A DNA stretch of 6,931 nt, taken from NCBI GenBank assembly GCA_002292925.1, contig DBCF01000050.1:1-6931 (forward strand), read 5' to 3'. Positions 1 through 5,403 of the stretch are shown one piece after another. The translations under genes and the position numbers were made by a program. The notes under the pieces were generated by a model. The model saw only the letters and a list, made by a program, of their open reading frames with translations, was not told the DNA's origin and ran no database searches. This DNA comes from Roseiflexaceae bacterium UBA965. Lineage in GTDB: Bacteria > Chloroflexota > Chloroflexia > Chloroflexales > Roseiflexaceae. Every line of letters starts with the position of its first letter. Position 1 is the stretch's first letter.

Positions 1-177
1 TACGACATCCGCTGGATTGATGCGATGATTTCGCATCATCAAGCTGCCGTCACAATGGCCCAAGCAGCCTTGACCAAAGCCGAGCACGCCGATATCAAAA
101 ACCTCGCCCAAGCCGTCATTGACATGCAGTCTGCCGAAATCACCCAGCTCGAAGCATGGCGCGATCAGTGGCGCTAA
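1..177 (+). CDS. DUF305 domain protein, C-terminal part (5' end outside window)
   Basis: The first reading frame is open from the window edge to TAA at 175-177 and gives the last 58 residues of a protein. It shows the DUF305 signature: WIDAMISHHQAAVTMAQAAL (residues 5-24 of the fragment), then a second helix with Q..EI..LE.W (about 43-52), ending in WRDQWR. DUF305 is a small ferritin-like helical domain. Members are usually exported and about 150-220 residues long, and some bind copper (CopM of Synechocystis carries this domain). The His-His pair and nearby Met residues are the likely metal ligands. The N-terminus, and any signal peptide or second DUF305 copy, lies outside the window. It converges with the dehydrogenase gene, leaving only 4 bases between stop codons and no terminator hairpin of its own. 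Family is confident; a metal role is inferred from the family. Confidence 0.85.
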   Translation, partial: YDIRWIDAMISHHQAAVTMAQAALTKAEHADIKNLAQAVIDMQSAEITQLEAWRDQWR

Positions 178-181
178 ATGA

Positions 182-994
182 CTAACGGGTGCGGCCGGTG
201 AATTTGTCCATGGTGTGATAAATACCGAACCACTCGCCCACAATCACGTCGAACCAGCGACTCGGCAAAATCCCCCGCAACAACGGCAATAGATTCACAA
301 TCCACGGCAAGCGCAATACCATGCGGTTGCCGTGGATTGCGTTGGCAATCTGGGCCACCACATGGTCTGGTTTGAGGATGGGGATGATGGGCGAGCGCAC
401 GCCAGCAAACATCCCCGTGTCGATGTAATAGGGCATGACGGTGGTGACTTGCACTGCACTGTTGATTTGCGCCAACTCGATGCGCAACGATTCTGACCAG
501 CCCGTCACCGCCCATTTGCTGGCACAATAGACCGACATGCGAGGGTTGGCTAGTAAGCTGGCCGCCGACGAAATATTGACGATATGCCCGCGATTGCGCT
601 CCATCATCCCCGGTAATACTTCACGGGTGAGGTGCATCAGGGCAGTAGTGTTGACGGCCATCTCGTTGTCGATGTCAGCATGACTGTGTTCATGAAACGG
701 CTTCCCCACCACAATACCGGCATTGTTGACGAGGATATCGACGGTGATGCCGCTGGCAGTCATTTGATCCAATGTGTGTTGGATTTGGGTGACGTCGGTC
801 ACATCGACCATGTAGCCGTGTACCTGATGGCCTTTGGCCGTGAGCTCGGCAACGACGGTGGTAATCGCTGCTTGATTGATATCCCAAATAATGAATTGTT
901 TGGCGCCGCGGGCGAGTAATTGTGTGCCCAGTAAGAGCCCAATACCCGAGGCACCCCCGGTAATCAGGACGGTGGCGTTACTAATAGTTGTCAT
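182..994 (-). CDS. Short-chain dehydrogenase/reductase, SDR16C (retinol dehydrogenase/17beta-HSD11-like)
   Basis: A complete 270-residue classical SDR, probably oxidising or reducing an alcohol/ketone with NAD(H). Visible motifs: cofactor-binding TGGASGIG at 12-19; acidic D38 at the end of the second beta strand, which favours NAD over NADP; D64 in the VDVTD motif; NNAG at 90-93; and catalytic N115, S143, Y156 and K160 (YCASK) with the usual 13-residue Ser-Tyr spacing. The C-terminal part (PIIPILKPDHVV, then a hydrophobic stretch PWIVNLLPLLRGILP, ending MDKFTGR) resembles the SDR16C group (RDH10, HSD17B11 and bacterial homologues), suggesting a lipophilic substrate and possible membrane association. 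The ATG at 992-994 is preceded by AAGGA at 1003-1007 (8-base spacer), a good ribosome site. The gene is monocistronic and faces the DUF305 gene. Reaction class is confident; substrate is unknown. Confidence 0.93.
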   Translation of the reverse strand: MTTISNATVLITGGASGIGLLLGTQLLARGAKQFIIWDINQAAITTVVAELTAKGHQVHGYMVDVTDVTQIQHTLDQMTASGITVDILVNNAGIVVGKPFHEHSHADIDNEMAVNTTALMHLTREVLPGMMERNRGHIVNISSAASLLANPRMSVYCASKWAVTGWSESLRIELAQINSAVQVTTVMPYYIDTGMFAGVRSPIIPILKPDHVVAQIANAIHGNRMVLRLPWIVNLLPLLRGILPSRWFDVIVGEWFGIYHTMDKFTGRTR

Positions 995-1096
995 AATAAA
1001 AATCCTTGTGGTGATAGGTGAATTGGGGTGGATAAAGCGATTTTTGCATATTATTGCGGATTACACAAGTAGCGTGGGGAGATTTTATTTATCTCG

Positions 1097-1123
1097 CACA
1101 GAGGACGCGGGGAGCACGGAGGC
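1097..1123. repeat. 9-base tandem repeat array, copy A (three degenerate units)
   Basis: Three consecutive 9-mers, CACAGAGGA, CGCGGGGAG and CACGGAGGC, preceded by TCTCG. The 13-base string TCTCGCACAGAGG (1092-1104) recurs exactly at 1254-1266 as the start of copy B. The array is purine-rich on the + strand. This style (CGCAGAG-like runs) is common between genes in Chloroflexota and cyanobacteria; that comparison is from general knowledge, not a search. Confidence 0.7.
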
Positions 1124-1138
1124 ATCCCACCCAGCGTC

Positions 1139-1168
1139 ATTGCATGGGCACTATAGTGCCTGTGCAAT
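1139..1168. repeat. 30-base near-perfect palindrome
   Basis: The left arm ATTGCA-TG-GGCACTA meets the right arm TAGTGCC-TG-TGCAAT at a central dyad between 1153 and 1154. Thirteen of 15 base pairs are Watson-Crick, and the other two (1145/1162 and 1146/1161) would be G-U wobbles in RNA. The central 14 bases (1147-1160) are a perfect palindrome. There is no loop and no T-run, so it does not look like a terminator. It lies about 145 bases upstream of the dehydrogenase start and between the two 9-mer arrays. It could be a dimer binding site or the core of a mobile palindromic repeat. Confidence 0.7.
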
Positions 1169-1211
1169 CTCCGAGTAGTGGCGTATGTGCGTTCATTATC
1201 TGGCACAGTGC

Positions 1212-1253
1212 ATTTTCAATTTACTATTTTCCATTTTCCATTTTCAATTCATT
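1212..1253. repeat. 7-base tandem repeat array, ATTTTCM type, six units
   Basis: Six heptamers in exact register: ATTTTCA, ATTTACT, ATTTTCC, ATTTTCC, ATTTTCA, ATTCATT. The two central units are identical. It directly abuts the second 9-mer array. Heptameric arrays like this resemble the short tandemly repeated repetitive (STRR) sequences first described in cyanobacteria and also seen in Chloroflexota. Confidence 0.75.
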
Positions 1254-1258
1254 TCTCG

Positions 1259-1285
1259 CACAGAGGCCGCAGAGTACGCAAAGGC
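1259..1285. repeat. 9-base tandem repeat array, copy B (three units)
   Basis: Three 9-mers, CACAGAGGC, CGCAGAGTA and CGCAAAGGC, follow TCTCG exactly as in copy A, which starts 162 bases earlier. Both copies end in AGGC, and consensus across the six units is roughly CRCRGAGGM. The shared 13-base start shows these are two copies of one element. Confidence 0.7.
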
Positions 1286-1292
1286 GTTTGTC

Positions 1293-1320
1293 ACTTCACA
1301 CTTCCGACTTCACGCTTCCT
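1293..1320. repeat. 7-base tandem repeat array, ACTTCMC type, four units
   Basis: Four heptamers in register: ACTTCAC, ACTTCCG, ACTTCAC, GCTTCCT. The array is pyrimidine-rich on the + strand and follows 7 bases after the purine-rich 9-mer array. It ends 5 bases before the terminator hairpin of the MFS gene, so it could be transcribed only if that terminator is read through. Confidence 0.75.
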
Positions 1321-1325
1321 ACGTC

Positions 1326-1368
1326 AAAAAACGCACCCAACCAGCATCAGCCGGTCGGGTGCGTTTTT
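1326..1368 (-). terminator. Rho-independent terminator of the MFS exporter gene
   Basis: A perfect 12-bp stem pairs AAAAACGCACCC (1327-1338) with GGGTGCGTTTTT (1357-1368). The stem can be extended inward after one mismatch by A-T and two C-G pairs. Read on the - strand it lies 13 bases beyond the MFS stop codon and finishes in a run of six T (complement of 1326-1331). Because the stem itself holds A- and T-runs, it would also stop transcripts coming the other way. Confidence 0.9.
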
Positions 1369-1381
1369 ACGGGTACGAAGA

Positions 1382-3028
1382 TTAGTGCGATCCACCACTG
1401 GCTTGGCGTTGCATTTCGGTGCGCCCACCCCACTTGCCTGGCCAGCCGGGCAAGAGTAAGCCGAGGAGCATGGCGACCAAGGCCACCCAAAATGTGAAGG
1501 TATAGGTGTTTTTAAAGCCGATGACATTTTCGTCACATGCTGCTTGGATCTCGGCGCGGATTTTGATTTTGGCGGCGGCGGCCATGGTCGATGGCATCTC
1601 CTTGAGTTTGTCAGCTGCCGCCGCAGGGATATTGTCGGCATCGGCCACGCCGGGGGTTTCACACAGCCCAAAGCGTGCCACTTTACCGGTGGTGATGGTT
1701 TCTTGGGCTTTGTTTTGTTGCTCTTTGACCCCGGCGGACAACGAGCTCGTCAACACCGTCGCCAAAATCGCTACGCCAATTGACTGCACCACAAAGCGGG
1801 TGCCATTGACGAGTGACGAGGCGCGGGCGATTTTGGGTTGAGGGGCACTGCTCAAGGCAGTGGCAAATGTGGTTTGCACTGTCATTCCCAATGCAATCCC
1901 ACGCAGTGCGAGCAACCACATGATATCGCTGATGGGGGTGAGGGCTTGGATTTGCGATAATTGCCAGGTGTTAATCAACAAAATCCCAAACCCGAGCATG
2001 ATGAGTACACGGGGCCCGATTTTGTCGAAAAAGCGTCCGGCTAGCGGGGTCGTAAAACCTGCCGCAATCCCCAATGGTAACAACGCTAATCCGGTGTCAA
2101 ATGCCGAGTAGCCACGGAGCGCCTGTAAGTAGACCGGCATCAAAAATTCGGCACCAAAGAGCGCAATCACTGTCACATAGCCAATCAAATTGGCGAGTGT
2201 GAAGGTGCGCGAGCGAAACAGCCGTAAGTCGAGCATCGGCTCTGGTACAACGAACAATTCGATGATAATCCACGCAATGATGCCAACGGCGCCTATGGCA
2301 AACCAGGTCAACACGGTGCTATCGGTCCAGCCATTTTCACCAACCAGCGTGGTGGCATATAACACCGACCCAAACCCGATGCTGGTGGCAATAATCCCGA
2401 GCGGGTCGGCTTTGGGTTTGCTGGCAGCAACAGCGTCTTGTGGGAGCCAATTGGTCGCCAAAATCGCACCGGCAATACCGATAGGGATGTTGATATAAAA
2501 AATCCAGCGCCACAAATCAAGGTCGACCAACCAACCACCCAAAATCGGGCCGAGGGCTGGGGCCAGCACCAGCGCAATCCCAAAGAATCCCAAAGCGGTG
2601 CCTTGCTCTTTGGGGGGGAAGGTGCGATAAATGAATGCTGGCCCGAGTGGTTGGGCAAGCCCGCCACCGATACCTTGGATGGCCCGGGCGATAATGAGCA
2701 GTGGTAGCGATGGCGCAAGTCCACATGCCAACGAAGATATCACAAACAAAATCAATCCGGTGATATAAATACGTTTGGTGCCAAAGCGATCTGCCAAAAA
2801 ACCACTGAGTGGGGTGGTGATGCCGAGTGCCAATACATAGACGCTGATAATCCACTGTGAATCAGTCAGGCTGGCTTGGTATTCGCGCCGAAGCGTCTGG
2901 AATGCCACATTGACGACGGTTGTGTCGAGAATAATCATGAATAACCCAAAGACCACCGAAATCAGCACCCGCCATTTGTGCTCAAGTCCTGGTCGCGACG
3001 TGGTTGTGCTGGTCACACTACCTCCCAT
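1382..3028 (-). CDS. DHA2-family MFS multidrug exporter (EmrB/QacA-like, 14 TM)
   Basis: This 548-residue inner-membrane transporter is predicted to expel drugs or other lipophilic compounds in exchange for protons. Motifs are in family order: TM1 with D35 in MIILDTTVVNVAF (motif D1); motif A GFLADRFGTKR at 76-86; motif B region ARAIQGIGGG at 114-123; antiporter motif C APALGPILGGW at 156-166; a second motif-A-like GRFFDKIGPR at 331-340. Length and spacing fit the 14-TM DHA2 group. A long hydrophilic loop of about 75 residues (about 432-506) with C456 and C498 separates the last two helices. Start choice is open: the ATG at 3026-3028 has no Shine-Dalgarno within reach, whereas GTG at 3014-3016 (residue 5) is preceded by GGGAGG, 4 bases away. 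It is divergent from the channel gene, with a palindrome upstream that may be an operator; no regulator gene is in the window. Substrate cannot be told. Confidence 0.93.
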   Translation of the reverse strand: MGGSVTSTTTSRPGLEHKWRVLISVVFGLFMIILDTTVVNVAFQTLRREYQASLTDSQWIISVYVLALGITTPLSGFLADRFGTKRIYITGLILFVISSLACGLAPSLPLLIIARAIQGIGGGLAQPLGPAFIYRTFPPKEQGTALGFFGIALVLAPALGPILGGWLVDLDLWRWIFYINIPIGIAGAILATNWLPQDAVAASKPKADPLGIIATSIGFGSVLYATTLVGENGWTDSTVLTWFAIGAVGIIAWIIIELFVVPEPMLDLRLFRSRTFTLANLIGYVTVIALFGAEFLMPVYLQALRGYSAFDTGLALLPLGIAAGFTTPLAGRFFDKIGPRVLIMLGFGILLINTWQLSQIQALTPISDIMWLLALRGIALGMTVQTTFATALSSAPQPKIARASSLVNGTRFVVQSIGVAILATVLTSSLSAGVKEQQNKAQETITTGKVARFGLCETPGVADADNIPAAAADKLKEMPSTMAAAAKIKIRAEIQAACDENVIGFKNTYTFTFWVALVAMLLGLLLPGWPGKWGGRTEMQRQASGGSH

Positions 3029-3093
3029 GATTGATAGTTATAATTTCCTACTCTTACAATACGGAGTCAGCGGTATAAAAGATTGACAATTTT

Positions 3094-3116
3094 ATCACCT
3101 ATTTGGGTGATTTTTT
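3094..3116. promoter_or_regulatory. Dyad ATCACC-N6-GGTGAT, candidate operator (or + strand hairpin with T-run)
   Basis: ATCACC (3094-3099) and GGTGAT (3106-3111) form a 6-bp inverted repeat with a 6-base centre, followed on the + strand by a T-run to 3116. As a terminator it would face only antisense transcripts, since the MFS gene runs the other way. A TetR/MarR-type operator for the MFS exporter, about 65-85 bases upstream of its start, is therefore the more natural reading. It is unproven and could be chance in AT-rich DNA. Confidence 0.4.
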
Positions 3117-3290
3117 GTGAACATTTCTTTATTTATGGTTGTAATGCACGCTGATCGCAATGGCGCTGCTATCAGCATAACCTGAATGCATCCAAAAATA
3201 AATGATGTGTATGCCAAAAATAGATATGAGAATGCGGTAATAATGATTATTTAGTGAGCGATGTGCATAATGTATGGCAACAAAAAAATG

Positions 3291-3310
3291 ATATGTATAC
3301 CCATACAAAT
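3291..3310. promoter_or_regulatory. Inverted repeat ATATGTAT-N4-ATACAAAT, candidate operator of the channel gene
   Basis: The two 8-base arms flank ACCC (3299-3302), and seven of eight pairs match; only 3293/3308 fails. It ends 22 bases before the TATAAT at 3333-3338, so it abuts or overlaps the -35 position. That is where a repressor or activator dimer would act. It is AT-rich, so chance occurrence is possible. Confidence 0.35.
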
Positions 3311-3338
3311 ATATCCGACTTGTGGATGCTTGTATAAT
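3310..3338 (+). promoter_or_regulatory. Promoter of the ion channel gene (consensus -10)
   Basis: TATAAT at 3333-3338 is a perfect sigma-70-type -10 box, 42 bases before the channel ATG. The -35 position (about 3310-3315, TATATC at 17-base spacing) is poor, suggesting activator dependence or a weak promoter. The -10 box itself is the main support. Confidence 0.5.
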
Positions 3339-3368
3339 AGAGTCACTCATGCATACTGCATTAAAAGT

Positions 3369-3375
3369 AAAGGGG
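3369..3375 (+). promoter_or_regulatory. Ribosome binding site that fixes the channel start
   Basis: AAAGGGG lies 5 bases before ATG at 3381. The reading frame is open further upstream to an ATG at 3261, but that stretch contains the promoter, has no ribosome site and encodes a Cys/Tyr/Ile-rich non-homologous leader. The start is therefore placed at 3381. Confidence 0.8.
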
Positions 3376-3380
3376 TAGCA

Positions 3381-5273
3381 ATGTTACCGTCAAATTGGAA
3401 GGAGCAATTGCGTTATCGTTTCGATAACGTATTTGCCAAAGGAACTGGTGCGCTGATCGCGCTACTGGCAGCCGCGTCGTTGGTGATTATTTTTGTGGTG
3501 GCATTGGTAGTAAGGGTATTTAATCTCGCTCCCGATGATATCCCGTTGCCCAAACTGATGTGGATGGGCCTGATGCGTACCCTCGACTCGGGTACGATGG
3601 GTGGTGACGAAGGTGGCTGGCCGTTTTTATTTGCTATGTTGACCGTCACCATTGGTGGTATTTTTGTGGTCAGTACCTTGATTGGTGTATTGAGTGCTGG
3701 CATCGAAGAACGCCTCGATGCATTGCGCCGTGGTCGCTCGCGGATTGTCGAATCAGGCCACACCGTCATTCTCGGCTGGTCACCGGCGATTATGACCCTC
3801 ATATCTGAATTAGTCGAAGCCAATGCCAGTCAGCGTGATGCGTGTATTGTGATCATGGGTGACAAAGATACCGTCGAAATGCAAGAAGCCATCGCCGACA
3901 AAATTGACGATTTGCGTACCACGCGGGTGGTGTGTCGCACAGGCAATGCCATCGAAGCCACAGATTTGCAATTGGTCAGCCTGCAGACCGCCAAATCAAT
4001 TATTGTGGTGCGCCCAGACGGCGAAGACCCCGATTCCCAGGTCATCAAAGTATTGTTGGCCATCACCAAATCACCGACCCGTCGCCCCGAACCCTACCAT
4101 ATCGTCGCCGAAATCTACAACCCCGAAAACTTCGATGTCGCCAAAATGGTTGGTGGCGACGAAGTTGAACTCATCGCTGTTGGTGATTTGGTTGCGCGCA
4201 TTATGGCCCAAACCTGCCGTCAATCGGGTTTGTCGATTGTCTATACCGAATTACTTGACTTTGGTGGCGACGAAATCTACTTCAAAGCCGAACCAGCCTT
4301 GGTTGGGCATACAGTGGCTGACGCCATGAATTCATTCCAGACAGCCACCGTGATGGGGATTCGCACTAGTGCTGGTGCATCGAAACTAAATCCCCCCCTC
4401 GATACCGTGATTGGTGCCGACGATCAACTGATTTTTGTGGCAGTCGACGATAGTAACATTCAGTACCACGGTCGTGAAGGTGTTACGGTTGATGAATCGT
4501 TGATCAAAACTGGCACGGTGACGGTGGGTGCCCCAGAACATACGCTCATCCTTGGGTGGAATTGGCGTACCCCTGCGGTCATCCGTGAGCTTGATAATTA
4601 CGTCGCAAGTGGGTCGCACGTTACGGTCGTCTCTGCAGATGTGACCAGTGATGCCGCTGACGTCGCTACTGCCATGACGCTCCAAAACCAAGTCTTGCAC
4701 TTCATTACCGCTGATACCACCAAACGCAAAGTGCTCGAAGACCTTGGCCTCGCAGACTATCGCCATATCATCGTCATGTCGTATTCTGATGTGCTCGAAA
4801 TGCAATTGGCGGATGCCCGCACCCTCGTCACCTTGCTTCACTTACGTGATATCGCCGATCGTAGCGGCCTGCGCTTCTCGATTGTCAGCGAAATGCTCGA
4901 TGTACGTAATCGCAATTTGGCCGAAATCACCCAAGCCGATGACTTCATCGTCAGCGATCGCTTGATTAGCTTGATGATGGCGCAAGTATCGACCAATAAA
5001 TCCCTCAATGCCGTATTTGCCGATTTGTTCGATGCCGGTGGTGCCGAGGTGTATCTCAAACCCATTAGCGACTATGTCCAAACGGGAGTTGAGCTTGATT
5101 TTTATACCGTCATTGAGTCAGCGGTGCGCCGCAACGAAACCGTCATTGGCTATCGGCTAGAGGCAAATAGCAACAACAAAGATCTTCAATACGGCGTCGT
5201 TATCAACCCCACCAAAACTGATACCGTTACTTTTGCTCCGAGCGACATGGTAATTGTGTTGGCTGATTCGTAA
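3381..5273 (+). CDS. CASTOR/POLLUX-type ion channel with two RCK (TrkA-N-like) modules
   Basis: This 630-residue membrane protein is the prokaryotic counterpart of the plant ion channels CASTOR and POLLUX/DMI1. An N-terminal pore unit comprises TM1 at about 23-48, a pore loop around WMGLMRTLDSGTMGGDEGG (61-79) and TM2 at about 81-107. Then come the family hallmarks: LRRGRSRIVESGHTVILGWS (115-134) opens the first RCK module, with VVCRTGNAIEATDL (183-196), the KSIIVVRPDGEDPDSQVIK stretch (205-223), PYHIVAEI (238-245), and TCRQSGLSIVYTELLDFGGDEIYF (278-301). A second module starts at HTLILGWNW (387-395) and ends with FADLFDAGGAEVYLKP (546-561), echoing the first. The pore lacks the TVGYG potassium filter, so the ion is unknown. 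The protein acts in the cytoplasmic membrane with cytosolic gating rings, presumably as a tetramer. It is a single-gene unit with its own promoter and terminator. Family is very likely; physiological role is unknown. Confidence 0.92.
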   Translation: MLPSNWKEQLRYRFDNVFAKGTGALIALLAAASLVIIFVVALVVRVFNLAPDDIPLPKLMWMGLMRTLDSGTMGGDEGGWPFLFAMLTVTIGGIFVVSTLIGVLSAGIEERLDALRRGRSRIVESGHTVILGWSPAIMTLISELVEANASQRDACIVIMGDKDTVEMQEAIADKIDDLRTTRVVCRTGNAIEATDLQLVSLQTAKSIIVVRPDGEDPDSQVIKVLLAITKSPTRRPEPYHIVAEIYNPENFDVAKMVGGDEVELIAVGDLVARIMAQTCRQSGLSIVYTELLDFGGDEIYFKAEPALVGHTVADAMNSFQTATVMGIRTSAGASKLNPPLDTVIGADDQLIFVAVDDSNIQYHGREGVTVDESLIKTGTVTVGAPEHTLILGWNWRTPAVIRELDNYVASGSHVTVVSADVTSDAADVATAMTLQNQVLHFITADTTKRKVLEDLGLADYRHIIVMSYSDVLEMQLADARTLVTLLHLRDIADRSGLRFSIVSEMLDVRNRNLAEITQADDFIVSDRLISLMMAQVSTNKSLNAVFADLFDAGGAEVYLKPISDYVQTGVELDFYTVIESAVRRNETVIGYRLEANSNNKDLQYGVVINPTKTDTVTFAPSDMVIVLADS

Positions 5274-5284
5274 TAATTCCGGCC

Positions 5285-5319
5285 TCCCCTAGATGGATTG
5301 TTCCATCTAGGGGGTTTTT
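5285..5319 (+). terminator. Rho-independent terminator of the ion channel gene
   Basis: A perfect 12-bp stem, CCCCTAGATGGA (5286-5297) with TCCATCTAGGGG (5302-5313), closes on a TTGT tetraloop and is followed by TTTTT (5315-5319). A T-G wobble (5285/5314) can extend the base. It starts 11 bases after the stop codon. The strength suggests the downstream protease is transcribed separately. Confidence 0.95.
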
Positions 5320-5353
5320 GTGCAAAAAACAGCATTTAATAATTGATTTGCGA

Positions 5354-5396
5354 TATAGTGTAATATTGAAAAGGGCGTGTTGGGTTACAAATAAGG
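5354..5396 (+). promoter_or_regulatory. Likely promoter and ribosome site of the protease gene
   Basis: The gap after the channel terminator is AT-rich and has overlapping -10-like boxes TATAGT (5354-5359) and TAATAT (5361-5366), but no convincing -35. AAGG at 5393-5396 sits 7 bases before the ATG at 5404 and is a reasonable ribosome site. The promoter call is weak; the ribosome site is firmer. Confidence 0.35.
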
Positions 5397-5403
5397 TATA
5401 AGC

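Larger units (their letters stand above)
995..1325. other. Non-coding intergenic region upstream of the dehydrogenase, with repeat cassette
   Basis: No credible gene lies here: short open frames exist on the + strand but run through tandem repeats and into antisense of the MFS gene. Bases 995-1090 are the leader/promoter zone of the - strand dehydrogenase, with no convincing -35/-10 pair. Bases 1092-1320 hold a composite of two 9-mer arrays, two 7-mer arrays and a 30-base palindrome, each listed separately. Bases 1169-1211 show nothing recognisable. Confidence 0.7.
3029..3380. promoter_or_regulatory. Divergent promoter region between MFS exporter and ion channel
   Basis: An AT-rich stretch of 352 bases with no credible gene, clearly lower in GC than the coding regions. 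It must hold the promoters of both flanking genes. Near the MFS start the - strand carries TATAAC (complement of 3037-3042), about 8 bases from the ATG, so an mRNA from it would be nearly leaderless; no good -35 accompanies it. Near the channel start the + strand carries a perfect TATAAT. Two dyad sequences (3094-3111 and 3291-3310) are listed separately. A small dyad ATGCA-tac-TGCAT (3349-3361) lies in the channel's presumed 5' leader. Confidence 0.65.

Noticed and set aside
1092..1286. An insertion sequence bounded by the two 9-mer arrays
   Set aside because: The copies are direct, not inverted, no transposase frame fits in about 190 bases, and no target duplication is visible. At most it is a small non-autonomous element.
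1092..1320. A CRISPR array in the repeat region
   Set aside because: Units are 7 or 9 bases, directly tandem and degenerate, with no spacers of constant length and no cas genes nearby.
1054..1497. Open reading frames on the + strand across the repeat region into the MFS gene
   Set aside because: They run through tandem repeats and the terminator hairpin and end antisense to a clear gene. The translations are Arg/His/Phe-rich with no recognisable motif.
3083..3111. TTGACA at 3083-3088 as a -35 box for a + strand promoter
   Set aside because: At 16-19 base spacing no acceptable -10 follows (GGTGAT at 17). The dyad with T-run overlaps it, and the channel start is about 290 bases away.
3129..3350. 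A 73-codon open frame on the - strand in the divergent region
   Set aside because: It is Ile/Tyr/His-rich, as expected from random AT-rich DNA, has no recognisable domain and overlaps the channel promoter.
3261..3380. A 40-codon N-terminal extension of the channel from an upstream ATG at 3261
   Set aside because: It spans the TATAAT promoter and candidate operator, lacks a ribosome site, and its composition (Cys, Tyr, Ile) is unlike the family. AAAGGGG before 3381 gives a far better start.
4386..4841. A 151-codon open frame antisense to the channel gene
   Set aside because: It is a mirror of the well-supported channel coding region and has no ribosome site or recognisable motif.
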